Made by a program: the position numbers and the translations under genes | From: JAQBQH01 sp035607415 | GTDB taxonomy: Bacteria > Myxococcota_A > Polyangia > Palsa-1104 | Direction of reading: 5' to 3' | Length of the DNA stretch: 64,000 nucleotides | NCBI GenBank assembly: GCA_035607415.1 | Contig: DATNAQ010000035.1 | Span: forward strand, 1 to 64,000 | Shown here: one piece after another, positions 8,716 to 17,017 of the stretch | Position numbering within the stretch: position 1 is the first letter of the stretch | Layout of the letters: each line of letters opens with the position of its first letter | The notes under the pieces: model-generated | Told to the model about the DNA's origin: nothing | Database searches by the model: none | What the model saw: the letters and a program-made list of their open reading frames with translations, nothing else

Positions 8716-9986
8716 GCCTTGCCCTCGAGGATGAGCCGCTCGTAGGCGAGGCCGGCCTCGCGCACGGTGGCGTGCAGCGCGGCGTCGGGCAGCGGCTGGG
8801 CCGCGCCGTCGCCGAAGAGCACGGCGATGACGCGATCGCGCACCGCCACCGGCATGAGCAGCACCTCCGACGACACGCCGCCGAGCGCGTGGGCGAAGGC
8901 GCGGTTGGCCGGCGTCTCCGGCAGCGGGCCGCGGTAGGGCAGCCGCGAGGCGATCACGTCGCGGAAGAGCGAGGGCGCCTCGACGTTGATGACGAGCTTG
9001 CGCACCGTCGAGCGGTCGATGTCGGCGCCGCGCGCGTCGTGGCCGATGAGGATCGACTTCTTCATGACGAAGAAGGCGCCGCGACGCATGAGCAGCGCCA
9101 CCCAGTCGAGCACGGCGGCGGCGATCTGGTCGCGATCGCGCGCGGCGCGCAGCAGCGCCAGCGGCGGATCGGGCACCGTGATCTGCGCGAAGCCGGGCAG
9201 GGTGTCGGAGCGCTTGCGCTCGTGGTGCTCTTCCTTCTTCTGCGTGAGGAGGATCGGCTCGTCCTCTTCGGGCGCGTAGAGCGGCTCGTAGTCGTCGGGC
9301 GGCGGCACCGGCATCGGCAGCGGTGTCGCGTCGGCGTACTTGACCTTGGTGAGCAGGACGATCTGCTCTTCGATCACCTCCTTCGACGGCTTCGGCGCGG
9401 CGGCCTTGGCGTCCTTCGGGATCGGCGGCGGCGGCGACGGATTGGGCGCGCGATCGGGCGGCGCCTCGGTCTTCGGCCCCGGCTTGGCGGGCGCCGGCGC
9501 CGTCGCCGGCTGGGCGACGCGCGCGCCGAAGCGATCGGCGGCGCGCGGCGAGGTAAAGCGGACGCCGTAGTGACGCTCGATACCGTCGCGGATCGCGCTC
9601 TCGGTGACCACCACGCGCACGACGAAGCGATCGGCGAAGAAGGCGACCTCGTCGGTGGCGTGGTTGTCGGTGGGATCCGCCATCGCCAGCACCAGGCCGT
9701 CGCCGTCGAGCTCGAGCGGCAGGACGCGGAACTCGGCGGCCATGTCGGCGGTGACCAGCGCCAGCACCTTCTTGGGGATGTCGACCAGCCGATGATCGGG
9801 GACGCGCGTGATCATCAGCCGCGACTTGTAGAAGTCGGCGAGCTGCTCTTCGTCGACGAAGCCGAGGCGCACCAGGCACTCGCCGAACGAGCCGCCGTCG
9901 CGCTCCTGCAACGCCGCGGCGGCGGCCAGGTCTGCCGGTCGCAGGACCCCCGACCGGAGGAGCAGCGCACCGGGCATGTCGGCCAT
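8703..9986 (-). CDS. MshEN (GspE N-terminal) domain protein with GAF-like C-terminus, no ATPase
   Basis: 427 residues from the ATG at 9986, chosen because GGAAGG sits just upstream; an ATG at 10025 has no ribosome binding site. Residues about 5-150 match the MshEN fold of type II secretion and type IV pilus ATPases (LLLRSGVLRPADLAAAAALQ, FGECLVRLGFVDEEQLADF, VLAMADPTD). These domains can bind c-di-GMP. A Pro/Ala-rich linker follows, then a region of about 160 residues with a GAF-like strand-helix pattern. The secretion ATPase core is absent, so this is probably a signalling adaptor in the cytoplasm. It is divergent from the cysteine desulfurase gene. Confidence 0.75.
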   Translation of the reverse strand: MADMPGALLLRSGVLRPADLAAAAALQERDGGSFGECLVRLGFVDEEQLADFYKSRLMITRVPDHRLVDIPKKVLALVTADMAAEFRVLPLELDGDGLVLAMADPTDNHATDEVAFFADRFVVRVVVTESAIRDGIERHYGVRFTSPRAADRFGARVAQPATAPAPAKPGPKTEAPPDRAPNPSPPPPIPKDAKAAAPKPSKEVIEEQIVLLTKVKYADATPLPMPVPPPDDYEPLYAPEEDEPILLTQKKEEHHERKRSDTLPGFAQITVPDPPLALLRAARDRDQIAAAVLDWVALLMRRGAFFVMKKSILIGHDARGADIDRSTVRKLVINVEAPSLFRDVIASRLPYRGPLPETPANRAFAHALGGVSSEVLLMPVAVRDRVIAVLFGDGAAQPLPDAALHATVREAGLAYERLILEGKAQTR

Positions 9987-10034
9987 GGCCCTTCCATGTT
10001 TGGCGACGGGAACGAGCCATGTCAAGGTACGTCA

Positions 10035-11075
10035 ATGGCGCGCGTCTATCTCGATCACAACGCGACGTCGCCGCTCCACCCGGCGGCGCGCGCGGCGATG
10101 ATCGCGGCCATGGACGAGCTCGGCAATCCGTCGTCGCTCCACGCCGAGGGGCGGCGGGCGCGCGAGCTGGTCGAGCGGGCGCGCGACGAGGTGGCGCGGC
10201 TCGTCGGTGGGCGGCGCGAGGAGATCGTGTTCACCTCGGGCGGCACCGAGGCCAACAACCTCGGGCTGCGTCTGGGTGGACGCGCGATCGCGTCGGCGGT
10301 CGAGCATCCGAGCGTGCACGCGCGCGAGCAGATCCCGGTCGATCGGCAGGGGCGCGTCGATCTCGACGCCCTCGCGGCGGCGGTGCGGGCGGGCGACGTG
10401 GTGTCGGTGCAGCTGGCCAACCACGAGATCGGCGTGACGCAGGATCTGGCGGCGGTCGTCGCCGTGGCGCGGCGCGCCGGGGCGCGCATCCACACCGACG
10501 CGGTGCAGGCGGCCGGCAAGCTGCCCGTCGACGTGATGGCGCTCGGCGTGGACGCGCTGTCGCTATCGGCGCACAAGCTCGGCGGGCCCAAGGGCGTCGG
10601 CGCGTTGTGGCTGCGCGACGGGATCGACGTGGAGGCGCTCTTGCGCGGCGGCCATCAGGAGCGCGAGCGGCGGCCGGGCACCGAGAACGTCGTGGGCATC
10701 GCCGGCTTCGGCGCGGCGTGCCGCGCGGCGGAGGAGCGGCCGTCGAGCGTGCTGCGCGATCGCTTCGAGGCGGGCGCGCGGGCGCTCGGGGCGCGCGTCG
10801 CCGCGGAGGACGCGCCGCGCGTGCCGACGACCTCCTATGTCGCCTTCGACGGCGTCGCCGGCGAGCTGCTCATGCAGGCGCTCGATCTCGAAGGCGTGGC
10901 CGTGTCGACGGGCGCCGCCTGCAGCTCGGGCTCGCTCGAGCCGTCGCCGGTGCTGCGCGCGATCGGCTTTCCCGAGGGCATCCGCGTCTCGGTCGGCGCC
11001 GGCAACAGCGCCGGGGAGATCGATCGCGTGCTCGCGATCTTGCCGACCCTGCTCGAGCGGATCAGGCGGGCGTGA
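10035..11075 (+). CDS. cysteine desulfurase (NifS/IscS class)
   Basis: PLP enzyme that removes sulfur from cysteine and passes it on as a persulfide for Fe-S clusters and tRNA thiolation. 346 residues. N-terminal VYLDHNATSPLHP; GGTEANN (about 68-74); the PLP lysine is in LSAHKLGGPKG (about 181); the catalytic cysteine is in STGAACSSGSLEPS (about 300). The loop is short, as in class II-like NifS proteins. AAGG lies 8 nt upstream of the ATG. mnmA, a consumer of such sulfur, sits 1.3 kb away on the same strand, across one opposing gene. Confidence 0.93.
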   Translation: MARVYLDHNATSPLHPAARAAMIAAMDELGNPSSLHAEGRRARELVERARDEVARLVGGRREEIVFTSGGTEANNLGLRLGGRAIASAVEHPSVHAREQIPVDRQGRVDLDALAAAVRAGDVVSVQLANHEIGVTQDLAAVVAVARRAGARIHTDAVQAAGKLPVDVMALGVDALSLSAHKLGGPKGVGALWLRDGIDVEALLRGGHQERERRPGTENVVGIAGFGAACRAAEERPSSVLRDRFEAGARALGARVAAEDAPRVPTTSYVAFDGVAGELLMQALDLEGVAVSTGAACSSGSLEPSPVLRAIGFPEGIRVSVGAGNSAGEIDRVLAILPTLLERIRRA

Positions 11076-12411
11076 GGATGGCCAGCGACTCGACGTGCGG
11101 CGTCTGCGGCAGCATGTCGTAGGGCACCACCGATCGCGTCACGAAACCCTCCTTCTCGAGCAGCCCCAGATCGCGCGCCAGCGTGTCGGGCGCGCAGCTC
11201 ACGTAGGCGATCAGCCGCGGCTTGAGCGCCGCCGCCGCGCGCAGCACCGCATGCACGCAGCCGCGCCGCGGCGGATTGAGCACCACCACGTCGGCGGCGC
11301 CGAGCTTGCCGAGCTCGCCCTCGACCTCACCAACGACGAAGCGGACGCGCACCGCGTGGTTCAGTTGCGCCGACGCCTGCGCGTCGGCGACCGCGCGCGG
11401 GTGCTCCTCGATGCCCACCACCTCGGCCGCGCCGCGCGCCAGTGTCAGCGCGATCCCGCCGACGCCGGCGTAGGCGTCGACCACGCGCTCGGTGCCGGTG
11501 AGCGCCGCCGCCTCGGCCACGTCGGCGTAGATGCGCGCCGCCACGTCGCGGTTGACCTGGAAGAACGCCGTCGACGACAGCCGCAGTTGCACCGAACCGA
11601 CCTGGTCCAACAGCCACCCGTCGCCGGCGAGCACGCGCTCGACGTCGCCGTAGAGCGCGTTGCCGCGCGAGCGGTTGATGTTCTGCACCACGCCGACGAC
11701 CTCGGGCCGGCCGGACTGCAGCGCGCGTGCGACCGGCTCGCCGGCGGGGAACACGTCGTCGGCGGTCACCAGCGTGATCAGCACCTGGCCGAGGTGATTG
11801 ACGCGCAGGATCGCGTAGCGCAAAAGGCCCTCGGCCGTGCGCTCGTCGTAGCCGCGCACCGCGTGCGAAGCCAGCAGGTCGCGCAGCGCCGACGCCACGT
11901 CGTCGAGCGGCGCCTCGGCGACCTGGCAGCCGGAGAGATCGACCACGCGATGCGACCTGGGCGCATAGGCCCCGAGCACCGGACGACTGCCGCCGTGCGC
12001 GTCGCTGTCGGCGTACACCAGCTTCGACTTGTTGCGATAGCCGAGCGGCCGCGGCGAGGCCACGCAGGCCGCCACCTTGGCGCCGACGCCGGCCTGCTCG
12101 AGCGCCTTTTGCACGTGCTCGCGCTTCCACTCGAGCTGCCGCGCGTAGCCCATGTGCTCGAGCGTGCAGCCGCCGCACGCGCCGTAGGCCGGGCAGACCG
12201 GCGCCACGCGCGCCGGCGAGGTGCGCGCGATCGCGCCGAGCTCCGCCCACGCGTCGGGCCGGTGCGGCGACACGTGCGCCACCGTCGCGTCGAGCTCCTC
12301 GTCGGGCAGCGCGCCGGCGACGTGAACGCGCACGCCTTCGTGCAGCGCGAGACCGGCGGCTTCGTCGTCGAGCGCGCCGATCACGAGCTTCAGGTGATCG
12401 CCCTTGCGCAC
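11062..12411 (-). CDS. RumA/RlmD-like class I SAM-dependent RNA (uracil-5) methyltransferase with [4Fe-4S] motif
   Basis: 449 residues. Order of elements: N-terminal TRAM-like beta domain (1-60), cluster cysteines CPAYGACGGC (about 83-92) plus a later Cys in DLSGCQV, SAM-binding VVDAYAGVGGIALTLA (about 315-330), NPPRRGC, and the catalytic SCAPDTLARDL (about 395). This is the RumA layout (5-methyluridine in 23S rRNA), though the exact target base is not provable. GTG 12411 is chosen because TACATT lies exactly 6 nt upstream. The 3' end overlaps the desulfurase gene by 14 bp. Confidence 0.88.
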   Translation of the reverse strand: MRKGDHLKLVIGALDDEAAGLALHEGVRVHVAGALPDEELDATVAHVSPHRPDAWAELGAIARTSPARVAPVCPAYGACGGCTLEHMGYARQLEWKREHVQKALEQAGVGAKVAACVASPRPLGYRNKSKLVYADSDAHGGSRPVLGAYAPRSHRVVDLSGCQVAEAPLDDVASALRDLLASHAVRGYDERTAEGLLRYAILRVNHLGQVLITLVTADDVFPAGEPVARALQSGRPEVVGVVQNINRSRGNALYGDVERVLAGDGWLLDQVGSVQLRLSSTAFFQVNRDVAARIYADVAEAAALTGTERVVDAYAGVGGIALTLARGAAEVVGIEEHPRAVADAQASAQLNHAVRVRFVVGEVEGELGKLGAADVVVLNPPRRGCVHAVLRAAAALKPRLIAYVSCAPDTLARDLGLLEKEGFVTRSVVPYDMLPQTPHVESLAILTPA

Positions 12412-12417
12412 GATTGC

Positions 12418-12423
12418 AATGTA
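12418..12423 (-). promoter_or_regulatory. -10-like hexamer TACATT (minus strand)
   Basis: Read on the minus strand, TACATT ends 6 nt before GTG 12411. This would put the transcript start at the first base of the codon, so a leaderless message is likely. Confidence 0.5.
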
Positions 12424-13566
12424 ATGCAACTTCTGCCGCGAATGAACAACGGGTTTCCATCGCCGGGCGCAGACGGGGCCGCGGGGCCGGCCACTTCCGC
12501 CGGCGACCTCCCGATCGCGGTCGCGCTGTCCGGCGGCGTCGACTCGGCGACCGCGGCCGCGCTCCTCGTCGAGGCGGGCCATCGCGTCGTCGGGTTGACC
12601 ATGCGCCTCTACGACGCGCGTGGCACCACCGCCGCGGTCGGCCGCTGCTGCGGCCCGCGCGACATCGAGGACGCGCGCCGCGTGGCCGCGCACCTCGGCA
12701 TCCCGTTTTACGTCTGCAACTACGAGGCGGAGTTCACGGCGCGCGTGGTCGACGACTTCGTCGCCGAGTACAGCGCCGGCCGCACGCCGAACCCGTGCGT
12801 GCGCTGCAACCAGCACATCAAGTTCACGCCGCTCCTTTCGCGGGCGCGCGCGCTCGGCTGCGCCACGCTGGCCACCGGCCACTACGCGCGCATCGATCGG
12901 GGCGCGGACGGCGTGCTGCGCCTCATGCGCGCGCGCGATCGCAAGAAGGACCAGTCGTACTTCCTGTTCAACATGCCCGCGGCGGCGCTGCCGCACGTCC
13001 GCTTCCCGCTCGGCGGCATGGACAAGGACGAGGTGCGCGCGCACGCGCGGCGGCTCGGCCTGCCCAACTGCGAGAAGCCGGAGTCGCAGGAGATCTGCTT
13101 CGTCACCGACGGCGACTACGCCGCCTTCGTGGCGCGCAAGCTGCCCGCGCAGCCGGGCGAGATCGTCGATCACGACGGCCGCGTCCTCGGCGGCCACGAC
13201 GGCGTGCACGGCTTCACCGTCGGGCAGCGCCGCGGCATCGGCGTCGCCGCCGGCGACGGCCAGCCGCGCTACGTCGTGTCCGTCGACGCGCTCACGCGCC
13301 GCGTGACCGTCGGCCCGCCCGAGGCGCTGGCCCACGCCACCGTCGAGCTCGACGACGTCACCTGGGCCGGCGCCGCGCCCTCGGCGCCGCTGCGCGCCGG
13401 CGTGCAGATTCGCTATCGCCACGCGCCGGCGCCGGCCACCGTCATCGTCGAGGGCGGCCGCGCCCGGGTGACCTTCGACGCGCCCGAGCGCGCGCCCGCG
13501 CCCGGCCAGGCGGCGGTCTTCTACGACGACGAGACGGTGTTGGGCGGGGGATTCATCGCGGGCTGA
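12424..13566 (+). CDS. mnmA: tRNA-specific 2-thiouridylase
   Basis: Adds sulfur to U34 of Lys, Glu and Gln tRNAs. 380 residues. The PP-loop is VALSGGVDSATAA (about 36-48). The nucleophile is in RTPNPCVRCN (first Cys of the pair) and the persulfide-forming Cys in ESQEICFVTDG. The signature GQRRGIGV appears near residue 276, and the C-terminal beta-barrel ends FYDDETVLGGGFI. The first ATG at 12424 and a second at 12442 are both possible because the first 20 residues are not conserved. It lies 12 bp divergent from the RNA methyltransferase start. Confidence 0.95.
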   Translation: MQLLPRMNNGFPSPGADGAAGPATSAGDLPIAVALSGGVDSATAAALLVEAGHRVVGLTMRLYDARGTTAAVGRCCGPRDIEDARRVAAHLGIPFYVCNYEAEFTARVVDDFVAEYSAGRTPNPCVRCNQHIKFTPLLSRARALGCATLATGHYARIDRGADGVLRLMRARDRKKDQSYFLFNMPAAALPHVRFPLGGMDKDEVRAHARRLGLPNCEKPESQEICFVTDGDYAAFVARKLPAQPGEIVDHDGRVLGGHDGVHGFTVGQRRGIGVAAGDGQPRYVVSVDALTRRVTVGPPEALAHATVELDDVTWAGAAPSAPLRAGVQIRYRHAPAPATVIVEGGRARVTFDAPERAPAPGQAAVFYDDETVLGGGFIAG

Positions 13567-13578
13567 GCGCCCGCGCGT

Positions 13579-13806
13579 TCAGGCGACGAGCGGCTTGATG
13601 GCGGTGATGCGCTGCGTGCTGGTGTTGCGCTTCTGCTTGCGCTGCTGCCGCACGATCGACAGCGCGCCGTCGATCTCGACGAGGTTGTTGCCTGCGCATT
13701 GTCTGCACCGACGCGGCAGGACGAAGTAGCCGTCGCGACCCTTCACGGGGTCCGGCACCATCATCTCCGCGCTGCACCAGGCACAGGTGACTGCACGCAA
13801 CGTCAT
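13579..13806 (-). CDS. small zinc-ribbon-like protein
   Basis: 75 residues from ATG 13806; TATCGT 7 nt upstream on the minus strand favours this start over a GTG at 13815. Two cysteine pairs (CAWC at about 8-11 and CRQC at about 34-37) form a probable treble or zinc ribbon. The tail is strongly basic (VRQQRKQKRNTSTQR), which suggests nucleic-acid or ribosome contact. I recognise no named family. It converges on mnmA (12 bp gap) and is divergent from the selenoprotein gene across 96 bp. Confidence 0.6.
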   Translation of the reverse strand: MTLRAVTCAWCSAEMMVPDPVKGRDGYFVLPRRCRQCAGNNLVEIDGALSIVRQQRKQKRNTSTQRITAIKPLVA

Positions 13807-13813
13807 GTTGATC

Positions 13814-13819
13814 ACGATA
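13814..13819 (-). promoter_or_regulatory. -10-like hexamer TATCGT (minus strand)
   Basis: TATCGT ends 7 nt before ATG 13806 on the minus strand, with no Shine-Dalgarno sequence. It decides the start of the zinc-ribbon gene. Confidence 0.45.
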
Positions 13820-13890
13820 CCGGCTCTGCCGACGTTGGAACTGTTGTTCGCACTACCAAAACAACACTTCTGGGGGACCTAAGCCCACAC

Positions 13891-13896
13891 TATACT
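13891..13896 (+). promoter_or_regulatory. -10 hexamer TATACT of the selenoprotein gene
   Basis: TATACT is one base from the TATAAT consensus and ends 6 nt before ATG 13903. A weak TTCTGG lies 17 bp upstream of it. The arrangement predicts a leaderless mRNA starting at the ATG, and it supports expression of a gene that would otherwise look like non-coding DNA. Confidence 0.55.
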
Positions 13897-13902
13897 CCCG
13901 CC

Positions 13903-14127
13903 ATGGCCACCATGCGGATCTACGGCAAGGACTCCTGACCGTACACCTCGAACGCCCGGGCGGCGTTCGCGGAGCAGGGCTTCACCGTCGACTACGTCAA
14001 CATTCGCAAGGATCCCGCACGCCTCCCCGAGATGCTCGAGCACTCGGGCGGTCGCCGCGCCGTGCCCGTCATCGTCGACGACGCGGGCAAGGTCACGATC
14101 GGCTACGGCGGTACTTGAGGCGCATGA
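13903..14127 (+). CDS. UXX-star family selenoprotein, glutaredoxin-like, two selenocysteines
   Basis: Reading TGA 13936-13938 and TGA 14116-14118 as Sec gives a 74-residue thioredoxin-fold protein. It starts MATMRIYGKDS-U12-PYT, where glutaredoxins have CPYC/CPYT. It continues through FTVDYVNIRKD and the cis-Pro segment RRAVPVIVDD (53-60) to GYGGT-U72-G-A-stop. The C-terminal Sec-x-x-stop is the mark of the UXX-star selenoprotein family, whose function is not known; a redox role is inferred from U12. Each TGA is followed after 10 nt by a perfect hairpin with a 5-nt loop. The gene needs SelA/SelB/SelD and tRNA-Sec from elsewhere in the genome; none is in this window. A plain ORF search splits it at the first TGA. 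ATG 13912 is an alternative start. Confidence 0.9.
13949..13969 (+). promoter_or_regulatory. bacterial SECIS-like hairpin 1
   Basis: Perfect 8-bp stem (13949-13956 with 13962-13969) and loop CGGGC, starting 10 nt after the first TGA. The loop lies 18 nt after the TGA and has G at its second position. This matches the bacterial SECIS rule of a small apical loop, 16-37 nt downstream, with a G in the first two loop bases. It lies inside the coding sequence, as bacterial SECIS elements do. Confidence 0.85.
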
Positions 14128-14128
14128 C

Positions 14129-14147
14129 GGTCGGCCGTGCGCCGACC
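14129..14147 (+). promoter_or_regulatory. bacterial SECIS-like hairpin 2
   Basis: Perfect 7-bp stem (14129-14135 with 14141-14147) and loop CGTGC, starting 10 nt after the second TGA. Spacing, loop size and loop pattern (C-G-x-G-C) match hairpin 1. It lies just beyond the true stop at 14125-14127. Confidence 0.83.
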
Positions 14148-14177
14148 ACGCTGAAGACGAGACGCTAGGACCTGGCG

Positions 14178-14570
14178 CTACGCTTTGGCCACCTGGCCCG
14201 CGAGGGTCAGGACCTGGCGGACGGTCGTGCCCGCGACGACCTTGACCGCCTCGTCGAGCTCGCCCCGGTCCAAGAAGATGCCGTGGCACTTGTTGCAGTA
14301 CTCGATGTGCACGGGCCCGAGATCGACTTCTTTGAGCGCGCCCGGACAGGCGGGGCACGAGGTCGTCGTGTCCGACGCCGGATCGGGCGATGCCGTGCCG
14401 GCGAGCGCCGTGCGCAAGCGCGACAGGTCCTCCGCCTTGCCGCGCCCGAGGCGCTCGATCTCGCCGTGATCGAGCCACAGCCCGCCGCAGCTCGGGCAGA
14501 GATCCACCTCCACGTCGCCGACGCGCGCCTTGTCGAGGACCGAGGTGCACTTCACGCACGTGAGGTTCAT
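14178..14570 (-). CDS. zinc-finger protein with two TFIIB-type zinc ribbons
   Basis: 130 residues from ATG 14570, chosen for AAGGAG nine bases upstream. Two copies of the zf-TFIIB module: CVKC...CPSCGGLWLDHGEIERL (about 5-45) and CPAC...CNKCHGIFLDRGELDEA (about 72-112). Each has the CxxC...CxxC(G/H)GxxLDxGE pattern. Family members are small cytoplasmic zinc proteins of unknown role. It converges on the selenoprotein gene and is divergent from rnc. Confidence 0.85.
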   Translation of the reverse strand: MNLTCVKCTSVLDKARVGDVEVDLCPSCGGLWLDHGEIERLGRGKAEDLSRLRTALAGTASPDPASDTTTSCPACPGALKEVDLGPVHIEYCNKCHGIFLDRGELDEAVKVVAGTTVRQVLTLAGQVAKA

Positions 14571-14622
14571 CGCAGTCGCTCCTTGGCCGTGGAGGGCCAG
14601 CATATCACAAGCCGGCCCGTGT

Positions 14623-14628
14623 TATCGT
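14623..14628 (+). promoter_or_regulatory. -10-like hexamer TATCGT
   Basis: TATCGT ends 6 nt before the rnc GTG at 14635. A leaderless start is predicted; no Shine-Dalgarno sequence is present. Confidence 0.45.
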
Positions 14629-14634
14629 CGACCC

Positions 14635-15354
<720 letters not shown>

Positions 15355-15402
15355 AATATTCGGTTGATTCCGGCGGGTCTCCAGTTTTAGCTTTTGTGCC
15401 TT

Positions 15403-15409
15403 AAGGAGG
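15403..15409 (+). promoter_or_regulatory. ribosome binding site that fixes the infA GTG start
   Basis: AAGGAGG lies 5 nt before GTG 15415 and decides this start over an upstream ATG at 15394. It is one of the few strong Shine-Dalgarno sites in the window. Confidence 0.75.
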
Positions 15410-15414
15410 CTCTC

Positions 15415-15633
15415 GTGGCACGTAGCGACTTAGTTCAGATGGAAGGCGTAGTGAAGGAGGTCATGGTCGGCGGGAACTTCCGCGTCGAGGTCGAAGGCGG
15501 GCACAACGTGCTGGCACAGCTCGCCGGCAACATGCGCCGCAATCGCATCCGCGTGGTCCTCGGCGACCAGGTCACGGTCGCCGTTTCGCCGTACGATCCG
15601 ACGCGCGGCCTGATCGTCTTCCGCGCCAAGTAG
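15415..15633 (+). CDS. infA: translation initiation factor IF-1
   Basis: 72 residues, exactly the usual IF-1 length, starting GTG (ARSDLVQMEGVVKEVM) after a strong AAGGAGG. The OB-fold pattern is clear: FRVEVEGGHNVLAQLAGNMRRNRIRV, then GDQVTVAVSPYDPTRGLIVFR. It binds the 30S A site with IF-2 and IF-3 during initiation. It lies downstream of rnc, then meets the opposing DUF4340 gene. Confidence 0.97.
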   Translation: MARSDLVQMEGVVKEVMVGGNFRVEVEGGHNVLAQLAGNMRRNRIRVVLGDQVTVAVSPYDPTRGLIVFRAK

Positions 15634-15654
15634 CCTCTCTTCTCCTTCGCAGAT

Positions 15655-16998
15655 CTACTTCTTCGTGAGGTCGGCCGTCTTCTTCATCCAACGGTCGACG
15701 GCGTACTTCTTGACCAGGTAGATGTCGGGCGATCCCGCCTTCTGCACGAAGTAGTCGCCGTCCTTGGTGCTGGCGCCGACGTTGATGGTGACCGGCGGCT
15801 TGCCCTTTTCGTGCAGCACGGCGCTCCCCGCCGGCTTCTTGAGCCCGGTCTTGGCCGGGTCCTTCTCCTCGGCGAAGCCCGACGCCACGAAGTTCTCGAA
15901 GCCACCGACGGCCGGCTTGACCTTGGCGTCGTCGGCGGTGCCCTTGGCCGCGGTCCACTTGCCGTCCTTCTGCGTCAGCGTCGTGGTGTCGCCGCCGTCT
16001 TCGATCGTGACCGACTGCAGGTCGGCCGCCTTGGCCTTGACGATCGTCTTGTCGCGATAGTCGATGGGCTTGCGCGCGATGTGCTCGATGGAGAACTTCT
16101 TGACGGTGTAGACCTGCGGCGAATCGCTCGTCGCCACGAACACGTCGTCACCCTTTTCGGCGCCCACCCACAGCGTGTGCGGCTTGTCCTTCGCCGTCAT
16201 CGTGATGGTGAGCTTGCCTTTTTCGTCGTCGACCTTCTTGTCGTCGGCGAAGTCGGAGGCGTGCAGGTTCGACAAGCCCTGCACCGCGGCGTTGACCTGC
16301 GTCATGTCGAGATCGGCCGACGTCCTCGGCGCCGTGCCCGTGGTCTCGACGATCTTCCACTTGGCGTCGTTCGGCTTGTCCTTGTCGCCGCCCGCCTCGC
16401 GCTCGAGCACCAGCTTCGACGGCCCGTCCTCGACGGTGAGCTTGTTGATGTCGTTCGCCGTCAGCTCGAAGATGGCGTGGTCGCGCCAGCCCGACGGCGC
16501 GCGCGAGATGGTGTACGGGTAGAGCCCGCTCGCCTGCCAGGTGTCGCTCTTGCCGTCGACGCGCATCATCGTGTAGCCGCCGACCGATTTTCCGACGTGC
16601 AGATCGACGACGGCGTCGCCCTTGGCGTTCTTGGCCACGATGCGCGCGCCTTTGCCGTCGGCGACGCCGAGCTCGGCCTGCTTGTCGACGTTCTGCGAGG
16701 CGACGTCGTTGAACGTCAGCTTCTCCAGGCCGTCGAGCACCTGCTTGACGCCCTGCTGATCCGCCTTCCAGTCGCCGGGCGAGGTCACGCGCCACTGCCC
16801 GCTCTGGCGGCTGAGCACGGTCTTCTCGTTCTTGTCGCTCGTCAGCTCGAGCGTGAGGATGTCGGCCGCCTTGACCGCCGGCACCGGCCGTGGCGCCGGC
16901 CCCGAGCGCTGCCCCTTCTCCGGCGAGCGCATGACCGCGAACGCGATCCCGACGAGCACGAGCACGCCGACCAGCGCGTAGAGTGTCCGTTTCTCCAT
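15655..16998 (-). CDS. DUF4340 domain protein
   Basis: 447 residues with one N-terminal membrane helix (LYALVGVLVLVGIAFAVM), the rest outside the cytoplasm. The chain is repeated beta-rich units (for example VTIEDGGDTTTLTQKDGKWTAA, LTVEDGPSKLVLEREAG) typical of DUF4340, in which segments reading WRV/WTA recur. In other genomes DUF4340 genes follow Gld-like ABC transporters, as here: it is last in the minus-strand cassette ATPase, permease, GldG-like, DUF4340. Its role there is unknown. Confidence 0.8.
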   Translation of the reverse strand: MEKRTLYALVGVLVLVGIAFAVMRSPEKGQRSGPAPRPVPAVKAADILTLELTSDKNEKTVLSRQSGQWRVTSPGDWKADQQGVKQVLDGLEKLTFNDVASQNVDKQAELGVADGKGARIVAKNAKGDAVVDLHVGKSVGGYTMMRVDGKSDTWQASGLYPYTISRAPSGWRDHAIFELTANDINKLTVEDGPSKLVLEREAGGDKDKPNDAKWKIVETTGTAPRTSADLDMTQVNAAVQGLSNLHASDFADDKKVDDEKGKLTITMTAKDKPHTLWVGAEKGDDVFVATSDSPQVYTVKKFSIEHIARKPIDYRDKTIVKAKAADLQSVTIEDGGDTTTLTQKDGKWTAAKGTADDAKVKPAVGGFENFVASGFAEEKDPAKTGLKKPAGSAVLHEKGKPPVTINVGASTKDGDYFVQKAGSPDIYLVKKYAVDRWMKKTADLTKK

Positions 16999-17017
16999 GT
17001 CGATAGACTCCTAGCGT

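Noticed and set aside
6706..10035. 1109-codon open frame on the minus strand
   Set aside because: It is a high-GC antisense shadow. Its translation is Arg/Ala-rich without domains, while the plus strand encodes a cyclic-nucleotide-domain protein and the minus-strand MshEN protein uses another frame.
13903..14127. Interpretation of the TGA-split frame as a broken pseudogene
   Set aside because: The frame continues intact on both sides of each TGA, protein-like and family-like, and each TGA has a SECIS-like hairpin at identical distance. Decay would not produce that.
14129..14147. Second SECIS hairpin as a plain transcription terminator
   Set aside because: No T-run follows, and the spacing and loop match the first SECIS-like hairpin inside the gene.
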